Origin: Pseudomonas benzenivorans
GTDB taxonomy: Bacteria > Pseudomonadota > Gammaproteobacteria > Pseudomonadales > Pseudomonadaceae
Length of the DNA: 64,000 nt
Direction of reading: 5' to 3'
NCBI RefSeq assembly: GCF_024397895.1
Contig: NZ_CP073346.1
Span: 868,001-932,000 of the forward strand
Under the pieces are notes generated by a model that saw only the letters and a list, made by a program, of their open reading frames with translations, did not search any database and was not told the origin of the DNA. The position numbers and the translations under genes are program-made. Shown one piece after another: positions 26,410 through 36,478 of this stretch (position 1 is the stretch's first letter; every line of letters starts with the position of its first letter).

Positions 26410-27339
26410 ATGAACAAGCTATCAATTGTGGGTGTCGGCATGGTGGGCGAGGCGGCGGCCCAGATCATCGCCCGGGAAGAGTTCTGTCGTGAGTTGGTGT
26501 TGATTGATGTGCAGGGTGAGTTGGCAAAGGGCAAGGCGCTAGACGTCTGGCAGGCGGCAGTCGAGTCAGGTTCTGATACCCGGGTTTACGGCGGCTCCAA
26601 TGCCGAACTGCTGCAGGGATCTGACCTGGTGGTGATCACGGCGGGCGTGCCCCGCAAGCCTGGTCAGTCGCGTCAGGATGTGCTGAGTATCAACCTGCCG
26701 ATTCTCGACGGCATCATGCTGGATATTAAGCGTCATGCTCCGGCGGCGACGGTGTTGGTGGTGTCGAACCCGGTCGACGTGCTGACCTATCGGGCTTGGT
26801 CTCTCAGTGGGCAGGGACGCGGCAAGGTATTCGGCCAGGCGGGGGTGCTGGATACAGCGCGCATGAAGTGTTTCATTGCCGAGGCGACGGGGTTTTCGGC
26901 TCGGGATATCACGGCGCTGGTGCTGGGCGGGCATGGCGATAGCATGGTGCCGCTGATGCGCTATTGTGCGGTCGGTTCGGTGCCGCTGTCTCACTTCCTG
27001 TCCAGTCAGCAGATAGAGCAAATTGTGCAGCGCACGCGTCAGGGTGGCGGCGAGATTCTCGGCTTGAAGAAACTGGGGAGCGCCTGCGATGCGCCGGGCG
27101 TGGCCATTGCACAGATGGTGGATGCTATCGCCAACGGGCGAAACCGCATTTTGCCGGCGGTCGCGATTCTCGAGGGCGAGTATGGGCGAACAGGTATCGC
27201 CATGGGTGTGCCCTGTGTGCTGGCAGAGGAGGGGCTTGCGCGGGTGATCGAGTTGTCTCTGGATGCGCAGGAGCAGGCGATGTTCGACCGCTCCGCCGAT
27301 CAGGTGGTGCGTGATATTGCTGAAATGAATGCTTTGTGA
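26410..27339 (+). CDS. mdh: NAD-dependent malate dehydrogenase (LDH-like type)
   Basis: 309 residues from ATG 26410 behind GGGAGGTG. The dinucleotide site reads SIVGVGMVGEAAAQ, the substrate loop GVPRKPGQSRQDVL carries the two arginines typical of malate rather than lactate dehydrogenases, and SNPVDVLTY plus catalytic His in LVLGGHGDSMVPL follow. It would interconvert malate and oxaloacetate in the TCA cycle. Codon choice is unlike its neighbours: T and A third positions (GGT, GAT, TCT, TTG, CGT) are frequent, while flanking genes are strongly C/G-ending. That suggests acquisition from another genome. Many pseudomonads rely on quinone-linked Mqo, so this gene is a possible addition. Confidence 0.9.
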   Translation: MNKLSIVGVGMVGEAAAQIIAREEFCRELVLIDVQGELAKGKALDVWQAAVESGSDTRVYGGSNAELLQGSDLVVITAGVPRKPGQSRQDVLSINLPILDGIMLDIKRHAPAATVLVVSNPVDVLTYRAWSLSGQGRGKVFGQAGVLDTARMKCFIAEATGFSARDITALVLGGHGDSMVPLMRYCAVGSVPLSHFLSSQQIEQIVQRTRQGGGEILGLKKLGSACDAPGVAIAQMVDAIANGRNRILPAVAILEGEYGRTGIAMGVPCVLAEEGLARVIELSLDAQEQAMFDRSADQVVRDIAEMNAL

Positions 27340-27480
27340 GCGGTGGCATATGAGGTTTTTTGGGGCGCAAGGCGTATGAGCATGGTGGCTGCTTTTGCCA
27401 GACCGCTGCCAATTTCGCCCATCGCCTCGGATTGAAACCCGCCACCTCTACTCCGCCTCCATCAGGACGCCGCCCCGGAC

Positions 27481-28206
27481 TCAAAGCGCCAGGGCCACCA
27501 GTACCGCGCACTCCACCAGCTCCAGCATGGCCCCCGCCGTATCGCCGGTGGTGCCGCCGAGGCGCCGCAGCATGGCCCCACGCAGGTAGAGGAACAGCAG
27601 CCCGGCCACCAGCACGGCCAGCAGCGCCGGCCAGCCGAGCAGCAGCAGCGCCGCCAGGTGCCCGGCCAGCACCCAGGGCAGTGGCCTGCGTGGCAGGTGC
27701 TCGACCAGCGCCTGGCCCAGGCCGCCAGCTCGCACGTAGGGCGTGCTCAGCAGCAGCAACGGCAACAGCCCGCGCGCCAGCCAGGGCACCAGCAGCAGCT
27801 GCCAGCCCTCGCCCGCCTGCAGCAAAGCCACCAGGGCGACGAACTTGAGCAACAGCAGCAGCACCAGGACGACCACCGCCATCGGCCCGCTGCGCGGGTC
27901 CTGCATGATGCTCAGGGTGCGTTCACGGTCGCCCATGCCGCCGATCCAGGCATCGGCACTGTCGGCCAGGCCGTCCAGGTGCAGGCCACCGGACAGGCCG
28001 ACCCAGAGCGTCAGCAACAGCGCCGCCTGGAGCAGGGCCGGAGCATCGCCGAGCAGAGGCTGGACCAGCAGCAGCAGCAGGCCGATCAGCGCGCCGACCA
28101 GCGGGTAGCAGAGCAGCGAACGGCCGACCTGCGCGGGCGTCGGCATGGCCGCCAGGCTGACCGGCAGGCGGGTGAGGAACTGCAGGGCGATCAGCAGGGA
28201 GGTCAT
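27481..28206 (-). CDS. cobS: Cobalamin synthase (adenosylcobinamide-GDP ribazoletransferase)
   Basis: 241 residues from ATG 28206. Integral membrane protein with several Leu-rich helices. Conserved acidic motif GGLHLDGLADSADAWIGG and the following MGDRERTLSIMQDPRSGPMAVV mark CobS, which joins AdoCbi-GDP to alpha-ribazole (phosphate) at the membrane. It is the last gene of the operon, and its ATG overlaps the preceding stop by four bases (ATGA). No terminator with T-tract was found between it and mdh. Confidence 0.95.
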   Translation of the reverse strand: MTSLLIALQFLTRLPVSLAAMPTPAQVGRSLLCYPLVGALIGLLLLLVQPLLGDAPALLQAALLLTLWVGLSGGLHLDGLADSADAWIGGMGDRERTLSIMQDPRSGPMAVVVLVLLLLLKFVALVALLQAGEGWQLLLVPWLARGLLPLLLLSTPYVRAGGLGQALVEHLPRRPLPWVLAGHLAALLLLGWPALLAVLVAGLLFLYLRGAMLRRLGGTTGDTAGAMLELVECAVLVALAL

Positions 28207-28778
28207 GGCAGCTCCCGCAGGCGGCCGTCTGCCTGGCATTCCAGGCGATGGCGCCGGGCATGGCCGACGCTCACCTGCAGCAGGCTGGCGCGGGGCAGCC
28301 CGCGGGCCCTGGCCAGCAGCAGGCGCATTACCCCGCCATGGGTCACCAGCAGCAGGCGCTCGCCGACGTGGCGCGCCTGCAGGCGCTGCACTGCCGCCAG
28401 CACCCGCGCCTCGAAATCCACCAGCGGCTCGCCACCGGGCGGGGTGAAGGCGTAGGGGTCGGCCCAGAAGCGCCCCAGCGCCTCGGCGTCGGTCTCCATC
28501 AGCTCCGCGGCGCTGCGCCCTTCCCAGGCGCCGAAGTGCAACTCCTGCAGGCCCGGCTCCAGGCTCAAAGGCAGGCGACGCTGCGCCGCCAGCTCCTCGG
28601 CGAAACGGGCGCAGCGCTGCAGCGGCGAGCTGACCAGGCGATCCCAGGGGCCGGCGTTCACCACGGCGGCGCGCAGCTGGGCCCAGCCCGCGGTCGTCAG
28701 CGCGTCGTCCAGGCTGCCGCGCAGGCCGCCGCCCTGCTCGGTCTCCCCGTGGCGCAGGAGTTCCAGAGAGAGCGTCAT
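28203..28778 (-). CDS. Alpha-ribazole phosphatase (histidine phosphatase family)
   Basis: 191 residues from ATG 28778. The phosphohistidine motif [11 protein letters not shown] at 7-17, the [14 protein letters not shown] segment, the acid [15 protein letters not shown] and the second His in [14 protein letters not shown] define the branch that includes Salmonella CobC (alpha-ribazole-5'-phosphate phosphatase). Embedded between cobT and cobS, its likely job is to dephosphorylate alpha-ribazole phosphate or cobalamin 5'-phosphate. I leave the symbol empty because cobC is used for another enzyme in the Pseudomonas naming. Both ends overlap neighbours by four bases. Confidence 0.9.
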   Translation of the reverse strand: MTLSLELLRHGETEQGGGLRGSLDDALTTAGWAQLRAAVVNAGPWDRLVSSPLQRCARFAEELAAQRRLPLSLEPGLQELHFGAWEGRSAAELMETDAEALGRFWADPYAFTPPGGEPLVDFEARVLAAVQRLQARHVGERLLLVTHGGVMRLLLARARGLPRASLLQVSVGHARRHRLECQADGRLRELP

Positions 28779-29830
28779 GGCGCTCGCGGCGCCACCGCCG
28801 CCTCGGCGAAGGTGGCCATCTCGTCGTGCAGGCGGCAGGCCAGTTGCAGCAATGGCACGGCCAGGGCGGCGCCGCTGCCCTCGCCCAGGCGCAGGCCCAG
28901 GTGCAGCAGCGGCGCGGCCTCCAGGGCCTCCAGTACGCGGCGATGCCCCGGCTCGGCGCCACAGTGGGCGAACAGCAGCCAGTCTCGGCAGCCGGGATTC
29001 AGGCGTGCCGCCAGCATAGCGGCGACGCTGCAGATAAAGCCGTCGACCAATGCCGGCACGCCGCGCTGGGCGCACGCCAGGTAGGCGCCGGCCAGGGCGG
29101 CGATCTCGAAGCCGCCGAGGCGTTGCAGGGTCTCGAGCGGGCCGCGCAGCGCCGGACCATGCAGGGCCAGTGCCGCCTCGATCACCCGCGCCTTGCGCGC
29201 CACACCGTCGCCGTCCAGGCCGGTGCCCGGCCCCACCAGCTCGGCTGCCGGGCAGTCCAGCAGCCAGCAGGCCAGGGCCGTGGCGGCGCTGGTGTTGCCG
29301 ATGCCCATCTCGCCGCCGATAAACAGCTCACTGCCGGCCTGCTCGGCGCGCAACAGGCTGTCGCGTCCGGCCTGTAAAGCCAGCAACGTCTGCTCGACGC
29401 TCATCGCCGGGCCGTTGAGAAAGTTCTGCGTGCCGGGCCCCAGACGCAGCTGGCGTACCCCTGGCAGGGCCGCGCCCGGCACGGCGGTCCCCAGGTCGAG
29501 CACTTCCAGGGTCGCCCGCAGCTGCCTGGCCAGCACGCTGATCGCCGCGCCACCGCCGACGAAGTTGGCCAGCATCTGCCCGGTGACGGCCTGCGGGTAG
29601 GCCGAAACCCCCTCCTCCACCACGCCATGGTCGCCGGCGAAGATACTGATCCATATCCGCTCGACGCGCGGCCGCTCACGGCCTTGCAAAGCGGCCAGCT
29701 GAATCGCCAGCGGCTCGAGCTGGCCAAGTGAACCGCTCGGCTTGGTCAGCTGTTGCTGGCGCGCCTCAGCATTGGCCTGCATCGGCTGGTCCAGCGGCTT
29801 GGCAGCGGTTTGCCACCACTGCGCCGTCAT
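28775..29830 (-). CDS. cobT: Nicotinate-nucleotide-dimethylbenzimidazole phosphoribosyltransferase
   Basis: 351 residues from ATG 29830 ([16 protein letters not shown]). Landmarks: [29 protein letters not shown], the [15 protein letters not shown] phosphate loop, and the catalytic Glu in [18 protein letters not shown]. It makes alpha-ribazole phosphate from the lower ligand dimethylbenzimidazole, which BluB of the same operon provides. ATG overlaps the cobU stop. Confidence 0.95.
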   Translation of the reverse strand: MTAQWWQTAAKPLDQPMQANAEARQQQLTKPSGSLGQLEPLAIQLAALQGRERPRVERIWISIFAGDHGVVEEGVSAYPQAVTGQMLANFVGGGAAISVLARQLRATLEVLDLGTAVPGAALPGVRQLRLGPGTQNFLNGPAMSVEQTLLALQAGRDSLLRAEQAGSELFIGGEMGIGNTSAATALACWLLDCPAAELVGPGTGLDGDGVARKARVIEAALALHGPALRGPLETLQRLGGFEIAALAGAYLACAQRGVPALVDGFICSVAAMLAARLNPGCRDWLLFAHCGAEPGHRRVLEALEAAPLLHLGLRLGEGSGAALAVPLLQLACRLHDEMATFAEAAVAPRAP

Positions 29831-30348
29831 AGCCTTTCCCCCTTGAGCACCATCGGCAGACCAGCCACGGTGAAGGTCACCCGCTGACACCGCTGCGCCA
29901 GGGTCTGGTGCAGCCAGCCGGCTTCGTCGACATAGCGGCGGGTCAGCTCGCCCAGGGGCACCACCCCCAGCCCGGTCTCGTTGCTGACCAGGATGATGCG
30001 CCCCGGCAGCACGCTCAGCGCCTCCAGCAGGGCGTCACGCTCGGCCCGCAGGCGCGCCGGATCGTCCAGCATCAGCAGGTTGCTCAACCACAGGGTCAGG
30101 CAGTCGACCAGCAGGCAGTGTCCCTCAGCCGCCTGCTCGCGCAGCACCCGGGCCAGCTCGACGGGCTCTTCGACCAGGCCCCAGTGCGCCGGCCGCCGCG
30201 CTTGGTGTTCGCGAATGCGCGCGCGCATCTCGCCGTCCAGCGCCTGACTGGTGGCGATATAGGTCACCGCCAGGCCCGATTCGGCGGTCAGCTTCTCGGC
30301 CAGGCGGCTCTTGCCGGAACGGGCGCCGCCGAGGATCAGTTCGATCAT
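29827..30348 (-). CDS. cobU: Adenosylcobinamide kinase / AdoCbi-phosphate guanylyltransferase
   Basis: 173 residues (CobU/CobP). A P-loop [14 protein letters not shown] lies at the N-terminus, the guanylylated His in IREHQARRP near residue 45, and [23 protein letters not shown] is the family motif. It phosphorylates and GMP-activates AdoCbi for the CobS step. ATG 30348 has a GGGAGAGG site; this is one of two wider gaps in the operon (61 bases after cobQ). Confidence 0.95.
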   Translation of the reverse strand: MIELILGGARSGKSRLAEKLTAESGLAVTYIATSQALDGEMRARIREHQARRPAHWGLVEEPVELARVLREQAAEGHCLLVDCLTLWLSNLLMLDDPARLRAERDALLEALSVLPGRIILVSNETGLGVVPLGELTRRYVDEAGWLHQTLAQRCQRVTFTVAGLPMVLKGERL

Positions 30349-30409
30349 TGCCTCTCCCTTGGGTGCGCGCTGCGCACCGAATGTCCTTCAACGGTACCCT
30401 GAGCGCACC

Positions 30410-31906
30410 CTACGCGAGGCCGCACAGCTCGCGCAGTTTGTGCGTATCCAGATGCTCCTCGACCAGATCGGCCAGGCGTTCGATGTCCCGCTCGCGCAGG
30501 GCCTGGTAGTCGACCGTCTGCACCTCGCGCAGCCCGGCCCAGCGCAGCAGCGCGCTGCAGGCCGCGCCCGACTCGAACAGGCCGTGCAGGTAGGTGCCGA
30601 GCACCTGGCCGTCGGCGCTGATGGCGCCATCGCTGCGGCCGTCGTCCAGGCGCACGGCGCCATTCAACCCGGCGCCGCGGCTGACCCCGGCGTGGATCTC
30701 ATAGCCGCTCACCGGCGCGTCCTCCAGGCGCAGCCGGCCCTGCACGTTGCGCAGCTGCTTCTCGGGCTCCAGCACGGTGGAAAATTCCAGCAGGCCGAGC
30801 CCCGCACTGCTGCCGGGCGGGCCTTCCAGGCCAGACGGGTCGTCGATCGCCTGGCCGAGCATCTGCAGGCCGCCGCAGATGCCCAGCAGCTTGCCGCCAT
30901 AACGCAGGTGCTTTTGGATAGCCGCCGACCAGCCCTGCCCGCGCAGGAAGGCCAGGTCGGCGCGCACGCTCTTGGAGCCGGGCAGGATGATCAGGTCGGC
31001 CGGCGGAATCGCCTGGCCGGGGCCGACGAAGAGCAGCTCGACCTGGGGATGCAGGCGCAGCGGATCGAAGTCGGTGTGGTTGCTGATGCGCGGCAGCACC
31101 GGCACCGCCACCCTGATCGATTCTCCGCTCTTCGCCGCCTGGCGGGTGTCGATGGCGTCTTCGGCTTCCAGGTGGAAATCCATCAGGTAGGGCAGCACCC
31201 CCAGCACCGGCTTGCCGGTGCGCCGCTCCAGCCAGTCCAGGCCCGGCTGCAACAGGGCGATGTCGCCGCGGAAGCGGTTGATCACGAAACCCCGGATACG
31301 CGCCTGCTCGCTTTCGGACAGCAGCGCCAATGTGCCAACCAGATGGGCGAACACCCCGCCCTTGTCGATGTCGGCGATGAGGATCACCGGGCAGTCCACC
31401 GCCTCGGCGAAGCCCATGTTGGCGATATCGCCGGCGCGCAGGTTGATCTCCGCCGGCGAGCCGGCGCCCTCCACCATCACCACCGAGTAGGCGGCGGACA
31501 GGCGCCGGTGGGACGCCAGCACCGCGTCCATCGCCACCTGCTTGTAGTCGTGGTAGGCGGCGGCCTCCATGCTGCTGATGGCGCGACCGTGAATGATCAC
31601 CTGGGCGCCGGTGTCGCTGTTGGGCTTGAGCAACACCGGGTTCATGTCAGTGTGCGGCGCCAGGCCGGCGGCTTGGGCCTGCACCGCCTGGGCGCGGCCA
31701 ATCTCGCCGCCGTCTTCGGTAACGGCGGAATTGAGCGCCATGTTCTGCGGCTTGAACGGCACCACGGCCACGCCCTGGCGCCGGAGCCAGCGACACAGCG
31801 CGGTCACCAGGGTGCTCTTGCCGGCGTCGGAGGTGGTGCCCTGCACCATCAGGGTGGCCGGCACCCCGGTGGCCGGCATTCCGCTGGCCGGCATTGCGGT
31901 AGTCAT
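30410..31906 (-). CDS. cobQ: Cobyric acid synthase
   Basis: 498 residues from ATG 31906, overlapping the preceding stop as ATGA. A repetitive short N-terminus ([12 protein letters not shown]) precedes the dethiobiotin-synthetase-like ATPase domain ([27 protein letters not shown]). A C-terminal class I glutaminase domain carries the nucleophile Cys in [12 protein letters not shown] and a His-x-Glu-like end (YEIHAG). It amidates the b, d, e and g carboxylates of adenosyl-cobyrinic a,c-diamide. Confidence 0.96.
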   Translation of the reverse strand: MTTAMPASGMPATGVPATLMVQGTTSDAGKSTLVTALCRWLRRQGVAVVPFKPQNMALNSAVTEDGGEIGRAQAVQAQAAGLAPHTDMNPVLLKPNSDTGAQVIIHGRAISSMEAAAYHDYKQVAMDAVLASHRRLSAAYSVVMVEGAGSPAEINLRAGDIANMGFAEAVDCPVILIADIDKGGVFAHLVGTLALLSESEQARIRGFVINRFRGDIALLQPGLDWLERRTGKPVLGVLPYLMDFHLEAEDAIDTRQAAKSGESIRVAVPVLPRISNHTDFDPLRLHPQVELLFVGPGQAIPPADLIILPGSKSVRADLAFLRGQGWSAAIQKHLRYGGKLLGICGGLQMLGQAIDDPSGLEGPPGSSAGLGLLEFSTVLEPEKQLRNVQGRLRLEDAPVSGYEIHAGVSRGAGLNGAVRLDDGRSDGAISADGQVLGTYLHGLFESGAACSALLRWAGLREVQTVDYQALRERDIERLADLVEEHLDTHKLRELCGLA

Positions 31907-32895
31907 ATCGGGTGCTCCATGAAGCGTCCTAGGGCCTGTTCCAGGCGGGTCCAGCCCGGCTCGTCGGCCGGCAGGCCGAAGCGCAGGCTGGGCGGGCTGT
32001 CGAACAGGCGGGTGAGAATGCCGTGAGCGGCGAGGAAGGCGTGCAGCTGCTGCGCGCGTGGATAGACACAGCACTGGAACAGCGCACAGCCACCGCTGGG
32101 CGGCAGGCCATGGGCGCCGAGCAGCTCGCCCAGGCGCCGGCCGTCGGCCAGCAGGCGCTCGCGCTGCGCCCGCTGGCCCTGTCGATCCCGCAGCAAGGCG
32201 GTCGCCACTGCCCGCGCCGGGCCGTTGACCGTCCAGGGGCCGAGCAGCTCGTCCAGACGCTTCAGCAGCGCCGGCTCGGCCAGTACGAAACCCAGGCGGA
32301 TACCGGCCAGGCCGAAGAACTTGCCGAACGAACGCAGCACGATCAGCCCCGGCAGGTCGCTGTAGGCCGCCAGGCTGTGCTGCGGCGTGCAGTCGATAAA
32401 GGCCTCGTCGACCAGCAGCCAGCCGCCGCGCGCCGCCAGGCGGGCATGCCAGGCCAGCAACTGCTCGGAAGCGAAACGCTGGCCGCTGGGATTGTTCGGG
32501 TTGATCAGCAGCAGCACGTCCAGCTGCGCCAGGCGCTCGTCGACCTGCTCGGCCTCGAGCGCCAGCAGCTGATGGCCTTCGCGGCGCCAGGCCGCGGCGT
32601 GTTCGGCGTAGGCCGGCGACAGGATGCCGACCCGCGAGGGCCCGCGCAGGCGTGGCAAGGCCTGGATCGCCGCCTGGGAGCCGGCCACCGGCAGCAGGGC
32701 CGGCGCGCCGTAATAGTCGCGGGCCGCGTCGTCCAGCCCATCGTCCGGCTCGGGCAGACGACTCCAGGCGGTTGCCGGGATAGCCGGCAGCGCCCAGCCG
32801 TGGGGCGCGACGCCGGTGGACAGGTCCAGCCAGTCGGCAAGGGCGATGCCATGGCGCCGCGCCGCCGCGCGCAGCCGTCCGCCATGCTCAAGCAC
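31903..32895 (-). CDS. cobC: Threonine-phosphate decarboxylase, PLP enzyme
   Basis: 330 residues with GTG start at 32895 (reads [16 protein letters not shown]), overlapping the upstream gene by 8 bases. Fold type I aminotransferase family: [29 protein letters not shown] and the PLP lysine in [17 protein letters not shown]. CobC in the P. denitrificans naming (CobD in Salmonella) makes (R)-1-amino-2-propanol phosphate for the nucleotide-loop arm. Product joins the corrin through the adjacent CbiB-type gene. Confidence 0.92.
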   Translation of the reverse strand: MLEHGGRLRAAARRHGIALADWLDLSTGVAPHGWALPAIPATAWSRLPEPDDGLDDAARDYYGAPALLPVAGSQAAIQALPRLRGPSRVGILSPAYAEHAAAWRREGHQLLALEAEQVDERLAQLDVLLLINPNNPSGQRFASEQLLAWHARLAARGGWLLVDEAFIDCTPQHSLAAYSDLPGLIVLRSFGKFFGLAGIRLGFVLAEPALLKRLDELLGPWTVNGPARAVATALLRDRQGQRAQRERLLADGRRLGELLGAHGLPPSGGCALFQCCVYPRAQQLHAFLAAHGILTRLFDSPPSLRFGLPADEPGWTRLEQALGRFMEHPI

Positions 32896-33796
32896 CCCAC
32901 AGCCCCCAGGCCAGCAGCAATGCCAGCCACAGCAGCACACCGCCGTACACCAGGTTCAACGCCCGCTCGATGTCCCGCGCCCGGGGCGGCGGCCCCTCGC
33001 CCAGCAGCGGACGCGCGTGCACCTCGCCGTGATACTCGGCCGGCCCGCCCAGAGCGATGCCCAGGGCGCCGGCGCCGGCGGCCATCACCGGCCCGGCATT
33101 GGGGCTGTCCCAGTGCGGCGCCTGCTGCCACCAGCAGCGCAGCGCCAGACCGGTGCGCCCGAGCAGCGCGTAGGTCAGCGCCACCAGGCGCGCGGGGACA
33201 TAGTTGAGGCCGTCGTCGATCCGCGCCGCGGCCCAGCCGAAGCGCTCGAAGCGGGCGTTGCGATAGCCCCACATGGCGTCCAGGGTATTGCTCAGGCGGT
33301 AGAGCACCACGCCGGGCGCGCCGCCGACGAGGAACCAGAACAGCGCGGCGAACACCGCATCCGAGCCGTTCTCCAGCACCGACTCGCTGCCGGCCCGGGC
33401 CACTCCGCTGGCATCCAGGGCGGCGGTGTTGCGGCTGACCATATGGCCAACCCGCCGGCGCGCCAACGACAGGTCGCCGAGGCGCAGCGCCTGTGCCACG
33501 GGAAGCGCGTGCTCGCCGAGGCTCTTCAAGCCCAGGGCGAGGTAGAGGGCGAGCACCTCCGCCAGCCAGCCGAGGGCGGAAAAATGGCTGAGCCAGCCGA
33601 CCAGCAGGGTCGGCGGCAACACCGCCAGGCACCAGGCCGTGATGCCGTGGCTGCGCCAGCCACGGCCGCCGCCATTGAAACGCTGCTCCAGGCGTTCGGC
33701 CAGGCGCCCGAAGGCCACCAGCGGATGGCCGCGCTTCGGCTCGCCCAGCGCCGTATCCAGGCCAACGCCGGCCAGGGTGGCGAGCAGCAGACTCAT
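32888..33796 (-). CDS. cobD: Adenosylcobinamide-phosphate synthase (CbiB/CobD)
   Basis: 302-residue integral membrane protein. Family motifs: [17 protein letters not shown] near the N-terminus, [45 protein letters not shown] and [16 protein letters not shown], with [22 protein letters not shown]. It attaches the aminopropanol arm to cobyric acid. Overlaps the BtuF-like gene by four bases and cobC by eight. Confidence 0.94.
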   Translation of the reverse strand: MSLLLATLAGVGLDTALGEPKRGHPLVAFGRLAERLEQRFNGGGRGWRSHGITAWCLAVLPPTLLVGWLSHFSALGWLAEVLALYLALGLKSLGEHALPVAQALRLGDLSLARRRVGHMVSRNTAALDASGVARAGSESVLENGSDAVFAALFWFLVGGAPGVVLYRLSNTLDAMWGYRNARFERFGWAAARIDDGLNYVPARLVALTYALLGRTGLALRCWWQQAPHWDSPNAGPVMAAGAGALGIALGGPAEYHGEVHARPLLGEGPPPRARDIERALNLVYGGVLLWLALLLAWGLWGA

Positions 33797-34545
33797 GCCG
33801 CGGCCTCCACGCAGCCACGAATCAGCGCGTGCAGCTGGCGCGCGCCATCGCTCAGCGCCGCCGGACCGGCCTGGAGGATGTCCGGCGACTTGATCTCGTG
33901 CAGTCGCTTATGACGCACCGCCGGGATGTCCTGCCAGCCGGGCCGGGCGGCGACCTGTTCCGGGCGGAAACGCTTGCCGCACCAGGAACCGATGATCCGC
34001 TGCCTGGCGCTGTGGCAGCGGGCCAGCTCGGCGAAGCAATCCTCGCCGCCGGCCAGCTCGATCAGTTCGCTGACCCAGCCGATGCCGCTGATCAGCGGTT
34101 CGTTCCACTCCTCGAAATACACCTTGGGTCGCCGCGGCAGGCGCGCGGCGCTGGCGCGGATGGCGTCCAGCCCGGTCTGCAGCTCGGCGATCAGCCGCTC
34201 GGCTCGGGCGTTGGCGTGCACCAGGGCGCCGAGGGTCTCGATCATCCGGTAGGTGCCGGCGATATCGCGCTGGTTGAACAGGTGCACTTCCAGCCCCTCG
34301 CGGGCCAGGTCGGCGGCGATATCCGCCTGCAGGTCGCAGTAGCCGAGCACCAGGTCGGGCCGCACCGCGAGGACCTTGTCGATGCGCGCGCTGCTGAAGC
34401 CGCTGACCTTGGGCTTCTCCCGGCGCGCCTGGGGCGGGCGCACGGTGAAGCCGGAGATGCCGACGATGCGCGCCTGCTCGCCGAGCAGGTAGAGGGTTTC
34501 GCAGGTCTCGGTCGACAGGCAGACGATGCGTTGCGGGCCTTTCAT
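33793..34545 (-). CDS. BtuF-like cobalamin-binding protein without signal peptide
   Basis: 250 residues from ATG 34545, which overlaps the bluB stop as ATGA; an ATG four codons upstream is possible. The periplasmic-binding-protein type III fold is visible ([38 protein letters not shown], then [29 protein letters not shown]). Neither start gives a hydrophobic signal peptide or lipobox, so the protein appears cytoplasmic, unlike BtuF of an ABC importer. No BtuC/BtuD genes are nearby. Similar genes occur in Pseudomonas cob operons; a role in corrinoid handling is inferred from position. Confidence 0.84.
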   Translation of the reverse strand: MKGPQRIVCLSTETCETLYLLGEQARIVGISGFTVRPPQARREKPKVSGFSSARIDKVLAVRPDLVLGYCDLQADIAADLAREGLEVHLFNQRDIAGTYRMIETLGALVHANARAERLIAELQTGLDAIRASAARLPRRPKVYFEEWNEPLISGIGWVSELIELAGGEDCFAELARCHSARQRIIGSWCGKRFRPEQVAARPGWQDIPAVRHKRLHEIKSPDILQAGPAALSDGARQLHALIRGCVEAAA

Positions 34546-35189
34546 GTGTGTCCCCATTGATCCTGATACAGCAGTTCGCCCAACGGTCGCGGTCTGGCCC
34601 AGCCCTGCTGGGCCAGCATCGGTCCCTCGTAGAAGGCCGCCACCGGCCCCAGGCAGAGCACCGCCAGCGGCTTGCTGCCGGGCGGCATGGCCAGCAGTTC
34701 GGCCAGGGCCAGGGGATCGAACAACGACACCCAGCCCATGCCCAGCCCTTCGGCGCGGGCGGCCAGCCAGAGATTCTGAATGGCACAGGCCATGGAAGCC
34801 AGGTCCATCTCCGGCAGGGTGCGGCGGCCGAAGACGTGGGCCTCGCGGCCGTCCATCAGCGCCACCACCAGCAATTCGGCGCAGTCGCCGATGCCCTCGA
34901 CCTTGAGCTGCATGAAGTCGTCGCCGCGCGCGCCCAGGGCCGCGGCGGTGCGCAGGCGCTCGGTTTCCACCAGGGCGTGAATCGCCTCGCGCAGTTCGGG
35001 GCGGGTGATGCGGATAAAACGCCACGGCTGCATCAGGCCGACGCTCGGCGCCTGGTGCGCCGCCTCCAGCAGCCGCGCCAGCAGCTCCGGTGCGACCCGC
35101 CCACCGGAAAAATGGCGCATGTCGCGCCGCTCGGCGATGGCCCGATAGACCGCCGCGCGCTCGGCCTCGCTGAAGGCCTGCTCGTTCAT
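34542..35189 (-). CDS. bluB: 5,6-dimethylbenzimidazole synthase
   Basis: 215 residues from ATG 35189. Nitroreductase-like flavin enzyme: RRDMRHFSGGRVAPELL, HQAPSVGLMQPWRFI (the SVGxMQPW signature of BluB), and EGLGMGWVSLFDP. It cannibalises FMNH2 to make the lower ligand dimethylbenzimidazole, the substrate of CobT, and requires oxygen. Overlaps neighbours at both ends. Confidence 0.95.
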   Translation of the reverse strand: MNEQAFSEAERAAVYRAIAERRDMRHFSGGRVAPELLARLLEAAHQAPSVGLMQPWRFIRITRPELREAIHALVETERLRTAAALGARGDDFMQLKVEGIGDCAELLVVALMDGREAHVFGRRTLPEMDLASMACAIQNLWLAARAEGLGMGWVSLFDPLALAELLAMPPGSKPLAVLCLGPVAAFYEGPMLAQQGWARPRPLGELLYQDQWGHT

Positions 35190-36478
35190 GGCTGGAACAA
35201 CTCGGCTGCCGCCATCGGGTCTGACGGCAGGTAGAAGTGGATATAGGAAGCCGTCAGCCGCCCCAGACGATAGACCGCCTCGGCGGTGCGCTTGTAGTTC
35301 GGGCACTCGCCATGGGCGAACGGCAGCAGATCGGTGGACAGCGCCGAGTGGTGATAGGTGTGGCCGCGCAGGCGCCCGTGCTCCAGCTCCACTTCCTGCA
35401 GGGCCAGGGCGGTCAGGCGTGGCTGCAGGGTCGCCTCGCCCGGCAGCAGACCGAGCATCCGCCCGCTGTCGCCCTGCTTGTCGGTCAGCCGTGCGAACAG
35501 GTAGAGCATGCCGCCGCATTCGGCGTGGATCGGCTTGCCGGCCGCGTGGTGGGCGCGAATCGCCCGGGCCATGGCCTGGTTGGCTTCCAGACGCGCCAGG
35601 TGCAGCTCGGGGTAGCCGCCGGGCAGGTAGAGGCTGTCGACCTCGGGCAACCGCTCATCGGCCAGGGGCGAGAAGAACCGCAGCTCGGCGCCCAGTTCGC
35701 GCAACAGGTCCAGGTTGGCCTGGTAGAGGAAGGCGAAGGCGGCGTCGAAGGCCACGCCGATACGCACACCCGCCAGCCGCGGCTCCAGGGCTCGCGGCGG
35801 CGGCGCGAAGAAGGTCACCGGCGGCGGCAGGGCCACCTCGGCGCTGGCGGCCAGGGCGTCGGCGGCGGCATCCAGGCGGGCGTCCAGGTCGGCCAGTTCC
35901 TCGGCCTGGACCAGCCCCAGGTGGCGGCTGGGCAGTTCGATGTCGGCACTGCGCGGCAAGGCGCCATACCAGCGGATGGACGCGGGCAAGGCATCTTGCA
36001 GCATCTCGCCGTGGCGGACGCTGCCGACCCGGTTGCCGAGCACCCCGGAGAACGGCAGGTCGGGCTGGTAGCTGGCCAGGCCATGGGCCACGGCGCCGAA
36101 GGTCTGGGCCATGGCCGAGCCGTCGATCACCGCCATGACCGGCACGCCGAAACGCCGCGCCAGGTCGGCCGCCGAGGGGCTGCCGTCGAACAGTCCCATC
36201 ACCCCCTCGATGAGGATCAGGTCCGCCTCGGCCGCCGCCTGCCAGAGCAGCCGGCGGCTCTCGGCCTCGCCGACCATCCACAGGTCCAGCTGATACACCG
36301 GCGCGCCGCTGGCGCGGGCGAGGATCATCGGGTCGAGAAAATCCGGCCCGCACTTGAACACCCGCACCCGCTTGCCCTGGCGCCTGTGCAGGCGCGCCAG
36401 GGCGGCGGTGACCGTGGTCTTGCCCTGGCCCGAGGCCGGTGCGGCGATCAGCAGCGCCGGGCAGCTTCTAACGCTCAT
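35186..36478 (-). CDS. cobB: Cobyrinic acid a,c-diamide synthase
   Basis: 430 residues. ATPase domain with APASGQGKTTVTAAL at 13-27 and FKCGPDFLDPMI; glutaminase domain at the C-terminus with Cys in HAECGGMLYLFARL and YHHSALSTDLLPF. It amidates carboxylates a and c. The substrate family naming varies (CobB for hydrogenobyrinate in aerobic organisms, CbiA otherwise). Stop and next start overlap at 35186-35189; its start meets the cobO stop. Confidence 0.95.
   Translation of the reverse strand: MSVRSCPALLIAAPASGQGKTTVTAALARLHRRQGKRVRVFKCGPDFLDPMILARASGAPVYQLDLWMVGEAESRRLLWQAAAEADLILIEGVMGLFDGSPSAADLARRFGVPVMAVIDGSAMAQTFGAVAHGLASYQPDLPFSGVLGNRVGSVRHGEMLQDALPASIRWYGALPRSADIELPSRHLGLVQAEELADLDARLDAAADALAASAEVALPPPVTFFAPPPRALEPRLAGVRIGVAFDAAFAFLYQANLDLLRELGAELRFFSPLADERLPEVDSLYLPGGYPELHLARLEANQAMARAIRAHHAAGKPIHAECGGMLYLFARLTDKQGDSGRMLGLLPGEATLQPRLTALALQEVELEHGRLRGHTYHHSALSTDLLPFAHGECPNYKRTAEAVYRLGRLTASYIHFYLPSDPMAAAELFQP

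Noticed and set aside
26410..27339. Lactate dehydrogenase instead of malate dehydrogenase
   Set aside because: The substrate loop has the Arg-rich RKPGQSR pattern of malate enzymes rather than Gln at the specificity position.
27425..27436. GTTTCAATCC on the minus strand, like a CRISPR repeat start
   Set aside because: Occurs once with no spacing or repeat copies; chance match.
30311..32026. A 571-codon plus-strand open frame opposite cobQ and cobU
   Set aside because: Low-complexity His/Gln/Ala composition and full overlap with confident cob genes.
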